Source: VXRD01 sp965232265 (lineage in GTDB: Bacteria > Latescibacterota > UBA2968). From it: 64,000 nt of DNA. The position numbers were made by a program, and so were the translations under genes. The notes beneath the pieces were generated by a model. The model saw only the letters and a program-made list of their open reading frames with translations. It ran no database searches and was not told the origin of the DNA. The DNA lies in NCBI GenBank assembly GCA_965232265.1, contig CBDDPH010000002.1, positions 62,001 to 126,000 on the forward strand, given 5' to 3'. The number at the start of each line of letters is the position of its first letter. Position 1 is the first letter of the stretch. Positions 26,878 to 34,830 of the stretch are shown here, piece by piece.

Positions 26878-27753
26878 TTATGACCTCTCCACAGGAACCA
26901 GCCGCAGTGCATTCTCGCAATAAATCTTCTCCCTGACATCCTGCGGCAAATCCAACTCCTCCAGATGTACCTGCAACGCATTTCCCGGCGCATCGCGCCC
27001 AAACAGCAAACGATCCTGATAATCAATCAAAAAATCTCGCCCGCCATCCGCCATCCGCTGCAACGCATTCAAACCAGAACCCGCTGACAAATCCGCCCAG
27101 AGATTCGCATATTGTGCAAACAAATCGAACAAGCGACCACCCGGCACAATAGGACCCGAAGAATACACCTCTGCATCAGTCGCCTCATCCCCACTCACAT
27201 GCCGCCAGAACCCGGGCGCGTGACCGACAAACGTCGTATCTGGACACGCCTGCAACGCCTGCTCCAGCGCGCCAATCTCCCCACCATACCAGGCCTCCTG
27301 ATACACCCCATTCAAAAACGGCGTATCAATATGCAAAACCACTGGCGCACCCAACTCACCCGCCTTGCGAAACAACAAAATCGCACGGGGATCGTTCAAC
27401 AACATCCGATAGCTCCACTCCCCACACACCCGAACACCGTGCGAATAATACGCCGCCTCAAAAAGCCCTGCCGCATCGCCCTCTGACGGACAGGGACAAT
27501 ATCCCGCAACAAACCGATCCGGATACTTCTCACACGCCCGCGAAAGATCATTCAACGTCGTTCCCGCGTGCGTCCCATCGGGCCGGGCATTGACCGGATT
27601 AAACACGCGGTGGCTGCTCGCCACATGCTCACCCGGCGGCAAATACCACGTAAGCAACCACGCCACATCATACCCGAACTGATCCATCTCATTCAGCACG
27701 CCCTCGGCATTCAAACCGTGATAATAAATGTGATTGTGCGCGTCAATAATCAT
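26878..27753 (-). CDS. Amidohydrolase-family (TIM-barrel) metal-dependent hydrolase
   Basis: 291 residues. The opening MIIDAHNHIYYHG gives the HxH metal pair; a later APVVLHIDTP and TTFVGHAPGFW supply further His residues and LLFGRDAPGN the metal-binding Asp. This is the amidohydrolase_2 pattern (PF04909) of decarboxylases and lactonases. ATG 27753 is used because GAGG precedes it by about 7 bases and it begins the metal motif; the longer frame to 27843 is not supported. It is the first gene of the sialidase/BNR run and probably cleaves a lactone or a related ring in the same pathway (inference). Confidence 0.82.
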   Translation of the reverse strand: MIIDAHNHIYYHGLNAEGVLNEMDQFGYDVAWLLTWYLPPGEHVASSHRVFNPVNARPDGTHAGTTLNDLSRACEKYPDRFVAGYCPCPSEGDAAGLFEAAYYSHGVRVCGEWSYRMLLNDPRAILLFRKAGELGAPVVLHIDTPFLNGVYQEAWYGGEIGALEQALQACPDTTFVGHAPGFWRHVSGDEATDAEVYSSGPIVPGGRLFDLFAQYANLWADLSAGSGLNALQRMADGGRDFLIDYQDRLLFGRDAPGNALQVHLEELDLPQDVREKIYCENALRLVPVERS

Positions 27754-27780
27754 TGTTAAACCTCTATTTCGTGATTTTTC

Positions 27781-27809
27781 TTGACGAAGTTTCAATCCGA
27801 AAATAATAT
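27781..27809 (+). promoter_or_regulatory. Predicted promoter of the pyrD-type gene
   Basis: TTGACG, a 17-base spacer and TAATAT, close to the sigma-70 consensus, about 45 bases before ATG 27854. Confidence 0.72.
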
Positions 27810-27853
27810 TAAGCACTGCACGATTCAAGAACGAAAACCCCAATCACGGTCAA

Positions 27854-28792
27854 ATGTCCAACTCTCAATTAGATCTCTCGACAAAAATCGCCAAAAGGCT
27901 CACGCTCAAAAACCCCGTCATCATGGCATCGGGCACTTTTGGACACGGCGCCGAATACGCATCCCTCTTTGACCTGAGCAAAATCGGCGGCATCGTCACA
28001 AAAACCATCACCTATCACCCCCGGGCGGGCAACCCACCGCCGCGCACAGCCGAAACCCCATCCGGCATGCTCAACGCCATTGGACTCACCAACCCGGGCA
28101 TCGACGCATTCATCGCCGAAAAAGTCCCACCCCTCGCTTCGCTCAACACGGGACGCATCGTCAGCATAGCGGGAACATCGGACCGGGAATTTGCCGACAT
28201 GGCCGCGCGGTTCAACGACCTCGAAGGCATAGACGCCCTCGAACTCAACATCTCATCGCCCAACATGAAAGACGGCGGCATGCTCTTTGGCTGTTCCGAG
28301 CGTGCCGCCCACAACGTAACCCGAGCCGTCAAAGCCGTCTCGCAATTGCCCATCATCGTCAAACTCACCCCAAACGTAACCGACATCGCCGCCATAGCTG
28401 GCGCAGTCGAAGAAGGCGGAGCGGACGGCATCGCCCTCATCAACACCCTGCTGGGCATGGCAATCGACATTGACACGCGCCGTCCCATCCTGGGAAATAT
28501 CACAGGCGGCTTATCTGGCCCCGCGATCAAACCCGTCGCCCTCGCCCTGCTCTGGAAAGTCGTCGATCGCGTCTCTGTCCCGGTCATCGGCATGGGCGGC
28601 ATAGCCACAGCACGCGACGCCATTGAATTTCTCATCATTGGCGCATCCGCCATTCAAGTCGGAACCACGACCTTTGTTCGCCCTCTTGCAGCCATGGAGA
28701 TACTCAATGGCATTGCAGACTATTGCAAAGCACATCAAATCGACCGCATATCCGACCTGGTCGGCAGCATGCAGCCACCTGCGGCGCATTAA
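27854..28792 (+). CDS. pyrD: Dihydroorotate dehydrogenase, class 1B-like, with Ser in place of the catalytic Cys
   Basis: 312 residues, oxidising dihydroorotate to orotate in pyrimidine synthesis with FMN. The sequence follows the class 1B (PyrDB) pattern: NPVIMASGTFGHGAEY, GMLNAIGLTNPG, IALINTLLGMAIDI and VIGMGGIATARDAIEF. In class 1 enzymes the base is Cys in NISCPN; here the codon is TCG and the motif reads NISSPNMKDGG, like the Ser of the class 2 NxSSPN motif. A Cys does follow soon after (FGCSERAAH). PyrK, the usual electron-transfer partner, is not adjacent. It has its own promoter and its 3' end overlaps the RlpA-like gene. Confidence 0.9.
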   Translation: MSNSQLDLSTKIAKRLTLKNPVIMASGTFGHGAEYASLFDLSKIGGIVTKTITYHPRAGNPPPRTAETPSGMLNAIGLTNPGIDAFIAEKVPPLASLNTGRIVSIAGTSDREFADMAARFNDLEGIDALELNISSPNMKDGGMLFGCSERAAHNVTRAVKAVSQLPIIVKLTPNVTDIAAIAGAVEEGGADGIALINTLLGMAIDIDTRRPILGNITGGLSGPAIKPVALALLWKVVDRVSVPVIGMGGIATARDAIEFLIIGASAIQVGTTTFVRPLAAMEILNGIADYCKAHQIDRISDLVGSMQPPAAH

Positions 28793-29174
28793 AATCTCCC
28801 ATCTATTCTGCATCCTCCTCTGCCTCTCTATCACGGGATGTGCCTCGCACCCCCGCTATCGCGCCAAACCCATATCCTACCAGATTGGTTATGCGTCTTA
28901 CTACGCACACAAATTTCACGGACGGCCAACAGCCAGCGGTGAAATTTTTGACATGAACGGCCTATCCGCCGCACACCGCGAATTGCCCCTCGGCACTATC
29001 ATTCGCGTCACCCACCTCAGCAATGGCAAATCCATTGTTATTCCAGTGAACGACCGCGGGCCTTTTGTCAAAGGTCGCATCCTCGACCTCTCCCTCGGCG
29101 CGGCCAAAAAGCTGGACATGGTCTCTGAAGGCGTTGCCAGAGTCAAGATCGAAATCGTCAAATCCGTCAATTAG
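28707..29174 (+). CDS. rlpA: RlpA-like septal ring lytic-transglycosylase-type lipoprotein
   Basis: 155 residues with a lipobox (LLCLSITGC, Cys about 45) after a long N-terminal region, then a double-psi beta-barrel domain: GYASYYAHKFHGRPTASGEI, LPLGTIIRVTHL and VNDRGPFVKGRILDLS, with the Asp conserved in RlpA and expansin-like folds. RlpA proteins cut denuded peptidoglycan glycan strands. ATG 28707 lies inside the end of pyrD and has GGAG 8 bases before it; the longer frame to 28623 lacks this. The SPOR domain of E. coli RlpA is absent, which is common in short forms. Start is the least certain part. Confidence 0.78.
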   Translation: MALQTIAKHIKSTAYPTWSAACSHLRRIKISHLFCILLCLSITGCASHPRYRAKPISYQIGYASYYAHKFHGRPTASGEIFDMNGLSAAHRELPLGTIIRVTHLSNGKSIVIPVNDRGPFVKGRILDLSLGAAKKLDMVSEGVARVKIEIVKSVN

Positions 29175-29213
29175 CCCCTTGTTTTTATCAACAGATAACC
29201 CTATTTTTTACTA

Positions 29214-29486
29214 ATGCCACCGGTATCTCATCCCTTCAAACAAGGAAGCATGGTTATCCTCATGAATTACAACGACCATGCACCACCACATGTCCATGTT
29301 AAATATCAGGGAGACATTCGCAGCTATCGACTCGAAATTCGATCCAGAATCTGGCTTACACCAGGTAGAATGTTGCCCTCCTCTTTGCGGCGGTTGGTTG
29401 AAATCTGGGTAGAAGCACACGAAGATGAGTTAATCCAACAGTGGAATAATGCCCGACAAGGCCAACCGATTTCTATCGTGGGATAA
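29214..29486 (+). CDS. DUF4160 domain protein
   Basis: 90 residues. The core MVILMNYNDHAPPHVHVKYQ is the diagnostic DUF4160 motif (NDHxPPHxHV). Such small proteins are usually followed by a DUF2442 protein, as here, and the pair is often called toxin-antitoxin-like, though function is unproven. The next gene starts 5 bases after its stop. Confidence 0.85.
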   Translation: MPPVSHPFKQGSMVILMNYNDHAPPHVHVKYQGDIRSYRLEIRSRIWLTPGRMLPSSLRRLVEIWVEAHEDELIQQWNNARQGQPISIVG

Positions 29487-29490
29487 TACG

Positions 29491-29868
29491 ATGAAATGGA
29501 AAGAATGGCAAACTGCAGCAGACAATGAAATTCTGTGGGTAGATAATAAAGAAAAAGGACTACTCAAAGCCGAATATCTGACTGCTTACGTCTTGCGCCT
29601 CTGGTTTGAAGAAGACCTCGATATTTCCATTTACGATCTGGATTTTTATCCGCTCTTCGTCGAAGAGAATCCAGGAGGCGTTTTTGAGTTGCTACGCAAT
29701 AAGGAGCGATTTCGTCAGGCGATTGGCGACTATGCCTTGATTTGGCCCAATCCCGAAACAGGTGAATATGACGAACAAGCCATTGATCTTGCTCCCGAAT
29801 GTGTGCGTTTTTTTTGTGAACGTTTTGGCAAAATTGTAAAAGGTCTCCAGAAGGAACAGGTCGCCTGA
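29491..29868 (+). CDS. DUF2442 domain protein
   Basis: 125 residues. It begins after the DUF4160 stop; ATG 29491 is in the right place and the longer frame from 29449 overlaps the previous gene. The domain covers about residues 25-115 (LKAEYLTAYVLRLWFEEDLD, GDYALIWPNPETGEYDEQAI, DLAPECVRFF), the usual length. DUF2442 may be an antitoxin-like binding partner of DUF4160. No catalytic motif is seen. It is the last gene of the pair and meets the convergent ABC operon 26 bases further on. Confidence 0.75.
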   Translation: MKWKEWQTAADNEILWVDNKEKGLLKAEYLTAYVLRLWFEEDLDISIYDLDFYPLFVEENPGGVFELLRNKERFRQAIGDYALIWPNPETGEYDEQAIDLAPECVRFFCERFGKIVKGLQKEQVA

Positions 29869-29894
29869 TACTATTTTAACAAATCCATTCCCTC

Positions 29895-30926
29895 CTATTT
29901 CTCCCCTCCTTCCCCATCCCAATCCTCATACATATCTGCAATCACATCATCAATCGGCGCGCGGTGGGTCTCCACATCGCGAATAGTCGTTTGCTCTGCC
30001 GCTTCATCGAGCAATGTCGGTATCGATATCTGTGCCGCATCAAACGTGAAGTGATGGCGATTGCCTTCGCTCTCGATAAATTGAACGCCTGAAAGTTGCG
30101 GTGGAAACGTATCGGCAGTCTCAATAATAAGATGCCTGCGGTCCCCAAATTGACCGCGCAATTCCCGAAAATCTCCATCAAACGCGATACGGCCTTTATC
30201 GATCATCACAATGCGCCCCGCGAGCTGCTCCAGCTCATCCATATCGTGACTCGTGATCATAACCGTAACGCCCTTTTCCCGATTGAGACTCTTGATAAAT
30301 TCCAGCATATTGCGTTTGGCAAGCACATCAACCCCAATGGTAGGCTCGTCCAAAAAGAGAATCTCAGGCTCGTGCATAAGCATCAGCGCGAGATCCGCCC
30401 GCATCTTTTGCCCCAGACTGAGTTGACGCGCCAGACTATTGAAAAACTCGTCAATCCCCAGAAGCTCCTTCACAAAGTCGAGCATCGTATTATACCGGTC
30501 GCGGGGAATCTCCCACACCACGCGCTTCCACTCAAAACTCGCCGCAACGGGTTGATCCCACCACAACTCTGTCCGCTGACCAAAAACCACGCCAATGCGC
30601 TTCACATAAGGGACGCGATCCTTCAGCGGATCCATACCCAGACAGCGAACAGTTCCAGAAGTAGGTGCAAGAACACTGGAAAGCAGCTTAACAGTCGTGG
30701 ATTTTCCCGCACCATTGGGACCTGCATAAGCAACGATCTCACCGCGGTGAATCTCGAGATTTACCTTTTGCAATGCGCGAATCTCCCGGATATTGGGCCG
30801 AAACAAATTCTTGAAAACATCCCGAACCTTCTCCGAACGCTGGCGCTGATAGAAAATTTTATCGACCTCGGTCAGCTCAACCGCGATGTCCGAAACCGAG
30901 GTAGCGTTGTGATCCGGTCTGCTCAT
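29895..30926 (-). CDS. ABC-2 type transporter ATP-binding protein
   Basis: 343 residues. Walker A GPNGAGKST near 72, the ABC signature LSLGQKMRADLAL near 169, Walker B EILFLDEPTIGVD and the switch His in TSHDMDEL are all present. This resembles the daunorubicin-resistance/COG4586 group that pairs with two PF06182-type permeases. It starts at ATG 30926, which overlaps the second permease by 50 bases, so it is co-translated with it. It powers the exporter or importer formed with the two permeases. The C-terminal quarter (HHFTFDAAQISIPTLLDEA) is a family-type extension. Confidence 0.9.
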   Translation of the reverse strand: MSRPDHNATSVSDIAVELTEVDKIFYQRQRSEKVRDVFKNLFRPNIREIRALQKVNLEIHRGEIVAYAGPNGAGKSTTVKLLSSVLAPTSGTVRCLGMDPLKDRVPYVKRIGVVFGQRTELWWDQPVAASFEWKRVVWEIPRDRYNTMLDFVKELLGIDEFFNSLARQLSLGQKMRADLALMLMHEPEILFLDEPTIGVDVLAKRNMLEFIKSLNREKGVTVMITSHDMDELEQLAGRIVMIDKGRIAFDGDFRELRGQFGDRRHLIIETADTFPPQLSGVQFIESEGNRHHFTFDAAQISIPTLLDEAAEQTTIRDVETHRAPIDDVIADMYEDWDGEGGEK

Positions 30927-31719
30927 AATGCTGCATTCCCTTTTTGAATGCGATCAATGCGATAAGAGACAAAACCACCGCCACAAGCGGCGTATGCCAC
31001 AGGTTTGCGGGCGCAATACCCAGCAACTGGCGACAGGGATACCACGCGACAAAACCCACGGGCAAAACAGTAAGCATACTGACAAGCACATAGCTGCTCA
31101 AACCATCCAGCGGAAAAGACTTGAGCTGGAACATAAAATTGACCGCGCGGCTGCTGATTTCCTCCGCAGCAACCGGTGCCCAAAAAGCCAGACTCCCCCA
31201 GACATAAGAAAAAGACAGCACAATCGCGCAAGAAGACGCGAGATTGCAAAAAAACATCAGCCACCAGTACAGGCCAAACGCCGCATCGATCTGAAAAATA
31301 GCCCAGGCCCAAATACCAATCCCCGTGAACAAAGACCACGACCCGGAAAACGGCATAAAACCCTCGGTCAACAACCCCATCCACACCGGCTGGGGTTGCA
31401 CGAGCGTATGATCCATCTGACCGCGCCCGATGCGACGGCTGATATGGAGCACATTATAGCTAAACCCCATATCTAAAAACCCGCGAACAAGCGCGGCATA
31501 ACCCAGCATAAAAACAATCTGGTCGCGCGACCACAGGCCAATACCCTCAAACCGCTCCGCCAGGAGAAAAACCGCTGTGACACCCGCGAGATTCAGAATG
31601 ATATCCGAGATAATATTAATAAAAAAAAACCGAAAATCTCTCGTCATCCACATAAAATCCAGATAAGCCTGCACCCGCCAGCGGGCGATGAGTGTTGTCA
31701 AAGTCTTCAGGATATTCAC
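30877..31719 (-). CDS. ABC-2 type permease, subunit 2
   Basis: 280 residues with five or six predicted membrane helices (FFINIISDIILNLAGVTAVF, SWSLFTGIGIWAWAIFQI, LYWWLMFFCNLASSCAIVLS, VLVSMLTVLPVGFVAW, PLVAVVLSLIALIAF). It belongs to the uncharacterised PF06182/COG3694 ABC-2 permeases. The start is GTG 31719: its first bases overlap the stop of the previous permease, with GGGGG before it. It forms the membrane channel with the other permease. Confidence 0.85.
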   Translation of the reverse strand: MNILKTLTTLIARWRVQAYLDFMWMTRDFRFFFINIISDIILNLAGVTAVFLLAERFEGIGLWSRDQIVFMLGYAALVRGFLDMGFSYNVLHISRRIGRGQMDHTLVQPQPVWMGLLTEGFMPFSGSWSLFTGIGIWAWAIFQIDAAFGLYWWLMFFCNLASSCAIVLSFSYVWGSLAFWAPVAAEEISSRAVNFMFQLKSFPLDGLSSYVLVSMLTVLPVGFVAWYPCRQLLGIAPANLWHTPLVAVVLSLIALIAFKKGMQHYEQTGSQRYLGFGHRG

Positions 31720-32513
31720 CCCCCGTGAGAAACCAGGCGTTCGCGATTGGCATTCCAGAGCCAGTGCGCGATGGGCCAGAGCACAACAGCCCAGAAAACT
31801 TGAAGTCCGATCAGAAAAACGGGATCCCCCGTACCCGTATAAATGCGTAGCGGCGCGGAAGCCAGCGAAGCAAAAGGCAAAAAAGTCAGCACATTCCCAA
31901 TCCCCCAGGGCATCAGCGCAAGTGGAATAATCGCGCCCGACAACAAAACACTCACCGCATCTCGAATCTGCGTCAAAGCATAGACATGTTGCTCCAGCAA
32001 AACCATAAAACTCGCAAAAATGAAATCAAACGCCGCGCCGATGGCAATGCCCAGAATTAGACTACACACAAACAAAACACCGGCAAACGCGCTCTCCGGC
32101 AATGGATCGACCCCCAAAAGGGGCGCCAGACAAAAAAGTGGCACAGAAAACAAAATGAGATTGGGCAAACCCGAACCAAACATCTCCGCGACAAACTGAC
32201 CGTAAATACCCACCGGGCGCAAAAAGCGATTGGCAATATCCCCGCGCCAGAGCGCCCCGTCCAGACCTGTACGCACAGAAATCTGCCCGGCAAAAACCTC
32301 TGCAATCAGCGTATAGGTAAGCACGGCATTGCGCGTCATACCCGAAACCTCCCCGGACTCGGGCAACAACATCCGCCACAGAGAAAGCAGAAACACCACG
32401 CGCAACAGGCGCAAAACAGAGCCACCGACAAGAACCCACCCCTTGTCATCCAGGGACCGGGTGGCAACCATAACAATGGTCTTGAGATGTTTATGGGTTG
32501 TAACCAACATCAT
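31716..32513 (-). CDS. ABC-2 type permease, subunit 1
   Basis: 265 residues, again a multi-helix PF06182/COG4587-like permease (VLRLLRVVFLLSLWRMLL, FAGVLFVCSLILGIAIGAAF, LSGAIIPLALMPWGIGNVL, LIGLQVFWAVVLWPIAHWLW). Its ATG 32513 overlaps the TGA of hemG (ATGA), so it is translationally coupled to the haem genes. With the second permease and the ATPase it forms a complete ABC-2 transporter. What it moves is unknown; a porphyrin or haem is suggested by its position only. Confidence 0.85.
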   Translation of the reverse strand: MMLVTTHKHLKTIVMVATRSLDDKGWVLVGGSVLRLLRVVFLLSLWRMLLPESGEVSGMTRNAVLTYTLIAEVFAGQISVRTGLDGALWRGDIANRFLRPVGIYGQFVAEMFGSGLPNLILFSVPLFCLAPLLGVDPLPESAFAGVLFVCSLILGIAIGAAFDFIFASFMVLLEQHVYALTQIRDAVSVLLSGAIIPLALMPWGIGNVLTFLPFASLASAPLRIYTGTGDPVFLIGLQVFWAVVLWPIAHWLWNANRERLVSHGG

Positions 32514-33883
32514 CCTAAAATCCGATCCACCGTATCCATCGCCTGCACAATACAATCGGGAATCGCCGACCCGCGATACGCACTCCCCGTCAAAAACAAT
32601 CCGCCCACCTGCGCGGCGAGACGCTCCATTTCAGCCACGCGCTCCAAATGCCCCACATCGAACTGGGGGCGTCCTCTTTGCCAACGAAAAATGCACGCAA
32701 ACAGCGGATCAGCCGTCACCCCCATCAGATCTTCCAATTCCTCGCGCGACAATGCAATCAGCGCCTCATCATCCAGCCCCACCAGATCTTCCTGCCCTGC
32801 GCCCCCCACAAATGTACGCACCAGAACCCCATCGTCCGGCGCGCGAAAATTCAGCTTAGTCGAGACCCATGTACACGCCGTAATCCGACGCCCCTCATAC
32901 TTCGGCGACAAAAATCCAAACCCCTCAAAATCGTGCTGTCCCTCAACATCTCTCTTCCGGTACGCCAGCGAAACCGTCGCCGTTGAAACATAGCGAATAC
33001 CGCGCAACAAAAGACTCAAATCCGGTGCAAAATCCGCCACCAGACCAGCGGACACATAAGCCGGCGTCGCCATCACCACGGCATCTGTCCCGATCACCTC
33101 ATCACCAGCGACAACCTCAAATCCCCCACCCACCTTTCTAACAGACCCAACCGCAACACCCCGGCGCAAATCCCCACCCAAACCCGCAATGAGCGTATCC
33201 ACCAACTCACCCATCCCACCAATCAGCGTCTGAAACATCGCAGTCCCCGTAGATGCGCGCGCCTTCCTCATCGCCCGCACCCCCTTAATCAAACTCCCAT
33301 AGCGCTGCTCCATCGCCACATACATCGGAAACGCGCACTGCATACTCAAACGCTCTGCATCTGCACTGTGGATACCCGCCAGCATCGCCCCGCCAATATT
33401 CACAGCCTCCACGCCTAACCGCCGCCGAATAAAACGCGCCAGACTCTCATCGCCCTCATCTCTCCGCCGCGGAACAAACACCTCCAGCCCCATCCTCACC
33501 TTCCCAGAAAACGAAAACAGAGGCGACCTCACAAGGGGCCAAAATTTTGCAGGCACCAGTGAAAAATCCTCCGGAAAAGCCACCAGCTTTCCATCCCGCA
33601 CCAAAAACGTCCGCTGTCGATCATTATTCGTCGAAATCAGCCGATCCGCCAACCCCAGGTCCTTACACAACTGAATACCCGCGGGCTTTTGCGTCAGCAG
33701 CAAATCCGGACCGCCCTCAATCAAAAAACCATCTACCGACTCTGTCGCAATCATCCCCCCCCATCGGTCACTGCGCTCCAGCAAGGAATACTGAATTTCC
33801 CGGCCCTGTTCTATCGCTCTTTTTTCCAAATAAAAAGCGGTCGCAAGACCCGCTATGCCACCGCCAATAATAGTTATATGCAT
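32510..33883 (-). CDS. hemG: Protoporphyrinogen/coproporphyrinogen oxidase (HemG/HemY type)
   Basis: 457 residues, an FAD enzyme that oxidises protoporphyrinogen IX or coproporphyrinogen III by six electrons near the end of haem synthesis. The N-terminal MHITIIGGGIAGLATAFYLE binds FAD (Rossmann GxGxxG), EGGPDLLLTQKP is the HemY-family motif, and the C-terminal GLFLTGSAYRGSAIPDCI segment completes the FAD site. ATG 33883 has GGTGA 8 bases before it; the longer frame begins at a TTG 33901. It starts 15 bases after hemH ends. Whether it takes the protoporphyrin or coproporphyrin route is not decided by sequence, but hemH and hemE beside it fit either. Confidence 0.92.
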   Translation of the reverse strand: MHITIIGGGIAGLATAFYLEKRAIEQGREIQYSLLERSDRWGGMIATESVDGFLIEGGPDLLLTQKPAGIQLCKDLGLADRLISTNNDRQRTFLVRDGKLVAFPEDFSLVPAKFWPLVRSPLFSFSGKVRMGLEVFVPRRRDEGDESLARFIRRRLGVEAVNIGGAMLAGIHSADAERLSMQCAFPMYVAMEQRYGSLIKGVRAMRKARASTGTAMFQTLIGGMGELVDTLIAGLGGDLRRGVAVGSVRKVGGGFEVVAGDEVIGTDAVVMATPAYVSAGLVADFAPDLSLLLRGIRYVSTATVSLAYRKRDVEGQHDFEGFGFLSPKYEGRRITACTWVSTKLNFRAPDDGVLVRTFVGGAGQEDLVGLDDEALIALSREELEDLMGVTADPLFACIFRWQRGRPQFDVGHLERVAEMERLAAQVGGLFLTGSAYRGSAIPDCIVQAMDTVDRILG

Positions 33884-33897
33884 ATCGCTATCACCCC

Positions 33898-34830
33898 TCA
33901 AATCACCTCTTCCACAGCATCGGCAACCGCTTCGATAAACACGGGATCGCTATTCATCATCTCCGTGCGCTCGAGGCGAATCCCGTGTTGTTGTGCAATC
34001 TCCTGACAACCGATGTCAATATCGTAAAGCACCTCAACGTGATCGCACACAAAACCAATAGGCGAGACCAGAACATCGCGGTAATTCCCAGAAGCCAGTG
34101 CAGGAATCACATCCTCAATCTGCGGACCCAACCAGGGCTCGCCCGTATGTGCGGCGCTCTGATACGAAAACATCCAATCCACCGGACCCAATTGATCGAC
34201 AATCGCCTGTGCATTGCGCTTTAATTCATCATCATAAGGATCGCCCATCTTCAACAACCGCGCCGGCAAACTATGCGCTGAAAAAACCACCTTTACCTTC
34301 CGCCTCGCATCCTCCGGAAATTTCTCCAACCCCGCTCTTACCTTTGCCGCCTGCGCCTCAATCAACCGGGTCTGATCGCACCACGAATTGACATAGACAA
34401 AATCAATATCACTCCCCACCTCTTCCTGCGCATCCTCAACCTTCTGTTGATAAAGCCCAATACTCATCCGCGAATAATGCGGCGCCATCACAATGCCCAC
34501 AGCCTTTTCAACACCATCCCCCTGCATCTTCGCCACCGCCTCCACAATCCGCGGTCTCCAGTGACGCATCCCCGTGTACGCCTTCACATTCCGCCCGCGC
34601 TTCTTCAACACCGCCTCAACATGCCCAGCCTGCTCAAACGTGCGTTCATTCAGCGGCGACCTGCCACCGATCTGCGCGTAGCGACTGCGAAACTCCGCCA
34701 CAAACTCTGGCGACATCGGCCTCCCACCCCGAATATCGCTCAAATAAGCCGCCATATCATCCAGCGAATCGGGGCTGCCATAAGCCATTAAAAGCACGCC
34801 AATTATTTTCTCATTGCGCCGTATATTCAT
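33898..34830 (-). CDS. hemH: Ferrochelatase
   Basis: 310 residues that insert iron into the porphyrin. Family marks: GVLLMAYGSPDSLDDMAAYL at the start, YTGMRHWRPRI, FSAHSLPARLLKMGDPY with the catalytic His, SYQSAAHTGEPWLGPQIEDV, and SPIGFVCDHVEVLYDIDI with the conserved Glu of the active site. No C-terminal Fe-S cluster cysteines stand out. ATG 34830 overlaps the end of hemE, so the genes are coupled. The upstream in-frame codons to 34857 are not needed. Confidence 0.95.
   Translation of the reverse strand: MNIRRNEKIIGVLLMAYGSPDSLDDMAAYLSDIRGGRPMSPEFVAEFRSRYAQIGGRSPLNERTFEQAGHVEAVLKKRGRNVKAYTGMRHWRPRIVEAVAKMQGDGVEKAVGIVMAPHYSRMSIGLYQQKVEDAQEEVGSDIDFVYVNSWCDQTRLIEAQAAKVRAGLEKFPEDARRKVKVVFSAHSLPARLLKMGDPYDDELKRNAQAIVDQLGPVDWMFSYQSAAHTGEPWLGPQIEDVIPALASGNYRDVLVSPIGFVCDHVEVLYDIDIGCQEIAQQHGIRLERTEMMNSDPVFIEAVADAVEEVI

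Noticed and set aside
30096..30947. 283-codon open frame on the plus strand
   Set aside because: Antisense to the ABC ATPase, which has all its motifs.
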